Shown piece after piece: positions 5,478 through 6,368 of a stretch of 6,368 nucleotides of DNA; position 1 is the stretch's first letter, and the number at the start of each line of letters is the position of its first letter. The DNA is from Thermoleophilia bacterium (GTDB lineage Bacteria > Actinomycetota > Thermoleophilia > Gaiellales > Gaiellaceae), in NCBI GenBank assembly GCA_029858755.1, contig JAOUEK010000128.1, positions 1-6,368 of the forward strand. Direction: 5' to 3'. Position numbers and translations under genes: made by a program. The notes beneath the pieces were generated by a model, which ran no database searches, was not told the DNA's origin, and was given only the letters and a program-made list of their open reading frames with translations.

Positions 5478-5699
5478 ATGGAGACCGCCTACACGACGTT
5501 CGGCCTCGGTGAGCAGGAGCTGCGGGACTCGTTCGAGCAGGAGCTCCTCCAGGCGATGCGCTCGGAGGGTGGGGCGCCCACGGTTCACGCGATCGCTCAC
5601 TCGTTCGCACGGGTGATCGAGTTCGACCATCTGCGCATGGCGAGCCAGCTCGAAGCAGCGGGCATCAAGCTCGGGCAGCACAGCGACGACGAGCCCTGA
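5478..5699 (+). CDS. Small acidic protein of unknown function
   Basis: This is a 73-residue protein that I do not recognise. It has no signal peptide, no membrane span and no cysteine, so it should be a soluble cytoplasmic protein. The composition suggests two or three helices: GLGEQELRDSFEQELLQAM (9-27), then, after a Gly-Gly-Ala-Pro break at 31-34, TVHAIAHSFARVIEFDHLRM (35-54), and a short third one ending at GIKL. The tail DDEP is acidic. The clear AGGAGG ribosome binding site and the strong G/C third-position bias show it is a real gene. It lies 145 bases after the deazaflavin-dependent protein on the same strand, so co-transcription is possible, but I see no sign of translational coupling. 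A small regulator or partner protein is possible; nothing in the sequence shows it. Confidence 0.8.
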   Translation: METAYTTFGLGEQELRDSFEQELLQAMRSEGGAPTVHAIAHSFARVIEFDHLRMASQLEAAGIKLGQHSDDEP

Positions 5700-6079
5700 C
5701 CGACGACGAGACCTGAGCGAGGCGCGTGCCCGGCGGCGCTGTCTCGCCCTATCCGGCTCGTGCCTGGTGCCGACCCCGATCGGCGCAGCGGATGAGGAAC
5801 GCGTCGGGGAAGCGCTGCTCGAGCGTGGTCAGCCCTTGGCGGCTCCCCAGCACGTGGTCTGTGCGCGTCACCGTCGCCATGACCTCCAGCGGATCCTGCC
5901 CTACGATCAAGGAACGACGCCCGTGCCCTGGAGCCTGCTCGCGCCGGTTCAGCCTCCAGCCAGGCGCCCGCAGCCAACTCCTGCAGGCCCTTCCGGAGCG
6001 CACCGGCGTGCGGGGACTCTCCGCCGCCGTCGCAAGGATGCGCAAGGCGTCTCGCAGTGCGTGACGCGGCCCTCGGTGA
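5700..6079. other. Stretch of 380 bases without a firm gene
   Basis: Open frames exist on both strands, as expected at this GC content, but none has a convincing start together with consistent codon bias. The best candidate is the leftward ORF at 5749-5880, listed separately. Upstream of it, a different leftward frame (about 5925-6020) also looks protein-like, with residues such as ALRKGLQELAAGAWLEAEP. The region could therefore be a decayed or frameshifted leftward gene. I see no T-tract terminator, tRNA or repeat here. Confidence 0.4.
5749..5880 (-). CDS. Doubtful small leftward ORF, possibly the end of a broken gene
   Basis: From the ATG at 5880 this frame encodes 43 residues; the frame stays open upstream to an ATG at 6045 (98 residues). 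The C-terminal part, including TTLEQRFPDAFLIRCADRG, reads like natural protein, and about four fifths of its third codon positions are G or C. GGAGG stands only two bases before the ATG at 5880, which is too close for a normal ribosome binding site. The part upstream of 5880 looks less like protein in this frame and more so in another minus frame, which would fit a frameshifted remnant. I do not recognise a family. Confidence 0.22.
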   Translation of the reverse strand: MATVTRTDHVLGSRQGLTTLEQRFPDAFLIRCADRGRHQARAG

Positions 6080-6187
6080 CTACGTCCAGGCGCCCTTGAC
6101 GAACCGGTAGAAGCGGCGCTCCAACTCGAGGACGGCAGCCGCGCCGACCAGCAGGGAGAGGATGGAAGCGATCGCGATTCGTGGCAT
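6080..6187 (-). CDS. 35-residue single-span membrane protein, unrecognised
   Basis: From the ATG at 6187 the frame encodes MPRIAIASILSLLVGAAAVL followed by ELERRFYRFVKGAWT and a TAG stop. A hydrophobic helix (about 4-20) is followed by a charged amphipathic tail rich in Arg and aromatic residues, the layout of a small bacterial inner-membrane protein. About 90% of third codon positions are G or C. In-frame GTG codons at 6190 and 6205 give longer versions; the latter adds MAIRRV, more positive charge before the helix. No clear ribosome binding site precedes any of the starts, but GATAAG (minus strand, 6200-6195) lies seven bases before the ATG and could be a -10 element of a leaderless mRNA. 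I know of no named family that fits; roles of such proteins are usually as subunits or regulators of membrane complexes. Confidence 0.55.
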   Translation of the reverse strand: MPRIAIASILSLLVGAAAVLELERRFYRFVKGAWT

Positions 6188-6368
6188 CACCCGTCTTATC
6201 GCCACGAGGCGCGAACGCCTTGAGAGGCGGGGCTGGGTCGAGCCCCGGTCGGAGGTTCGGAGCCACTCGCACGGGCTGCGGTTGCTCCCCGGGCGGGCAT
6301 TGGGCGGGGAACGGAGCCCCTGAAGCGCCGGAAAGACCCCGCGGGCCCCAGCCGTCCCCCGCCCACTC
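6188..6368. other. GC-rich end region with two hairpins, no recognised gene
   Basis: AGGCG (6207-6211) pairs with CGCCT (6216-6220) around a four-base loop, and GGGGCT (6229-6234) pairs with AGCCCC (6241-6246) around six bases. Both lie just upstream of the small leftward gene, so they could be in its leader or be the terminator of a gene further right. Neither is followed by a T-tract. The frames that cross the last 120 bases are Pro/Arg-rich and unconvincing. Confidence 0.4.

Noticed and set aside
6329..6341. CGGAAAGACCCCG, which matches a conserved stretch of 23S rRNA
   Set aside because: Only 13 bases match and the surrounding sequence does not resemble 23S rRNA, so it is a chance match rather than a gene fragment.

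Overview
The window is about 70% GC. Its genes strongly prefer G or C at third codon positions, use GTG starts with AGGAGG-type ribosome binding sites, and encode a deazaflavin (F420)-dependent nitroreductase-family protein and an Old Yellow Enzyme of the type often found near mycofactocin genes. Together these point to a high-GC actinobacterium, possibly one of the deep-branching soil groups such as Thermoleophilia; the exact taxon is a guess. It reads as ordinary chromosomal sequence. I found no transposase, integrase, CRISPR array, phage gene or rRNA.

Layout, left to right. (1) 1-244: the possible first codons of a leftward gene that leaves the window, a perfect hairpin in its leader, and a -10 element for the tRNA. 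(2) 245-316: tRNA-Gly(CCC), rightward. (3) 530-1210, leftward: a lipoprotein with a DUF2807-type beta-solenoid. (4) 1340-1399: a well-formed promoter and ribosome binding site that drive (5) 1405-3468, rightward: a 687-residue flavin/iron-sulfur oxidoreductase, the main gene of the window. (6) 3469-3750: a convergent intergenic region with three hairpins, one with a perfect 11-bp stem. (7) 3751-4671, leftward: a secreted protein of three putative-Ig (He_PIG-like) repeats. (8) 4877-5332, rightward: a Ddn/DUF385-family deazaflavin-dependent protein. (9) 5478-5699, rightward: a 73-residue protein I do not recognise. (10) 5700-6079: no firm gene, with one weak leftward ORF. (11) 6080-6187, leftward: a convincing 35-residue single-span membrane protein. 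(12) 6188-6368: hairpins and GC-rich sequence without a recognised gene.

Neighbouring genes mostly point in opposite directions, so there is no long operon. At most 4877-5332 and 5478-5699 could share a transcript, although the second has its own strong ribosome binding site after a 145-base gap. Two themes recur: redox enzymes on unusual flavin systems (OYE/FAD/FeS and F420) and exported repeat proteins (the beta-solenoid lipoprotein and the Ig-like protein). No pathway links them on this evidence.

I did not find a clearly new multi-gene system. The observations most worth following are: the oxidoreductase lacks one of the four cysteines expected for its [4Fe-4S] cluster and has a changed active-site pair relative to trimethylamine dehydrogenase; the 35-residue membrane protein at 6080-6187; the steep charge gradient along the Ig-like repeats; and the hairpin cluster between the convergent genes.
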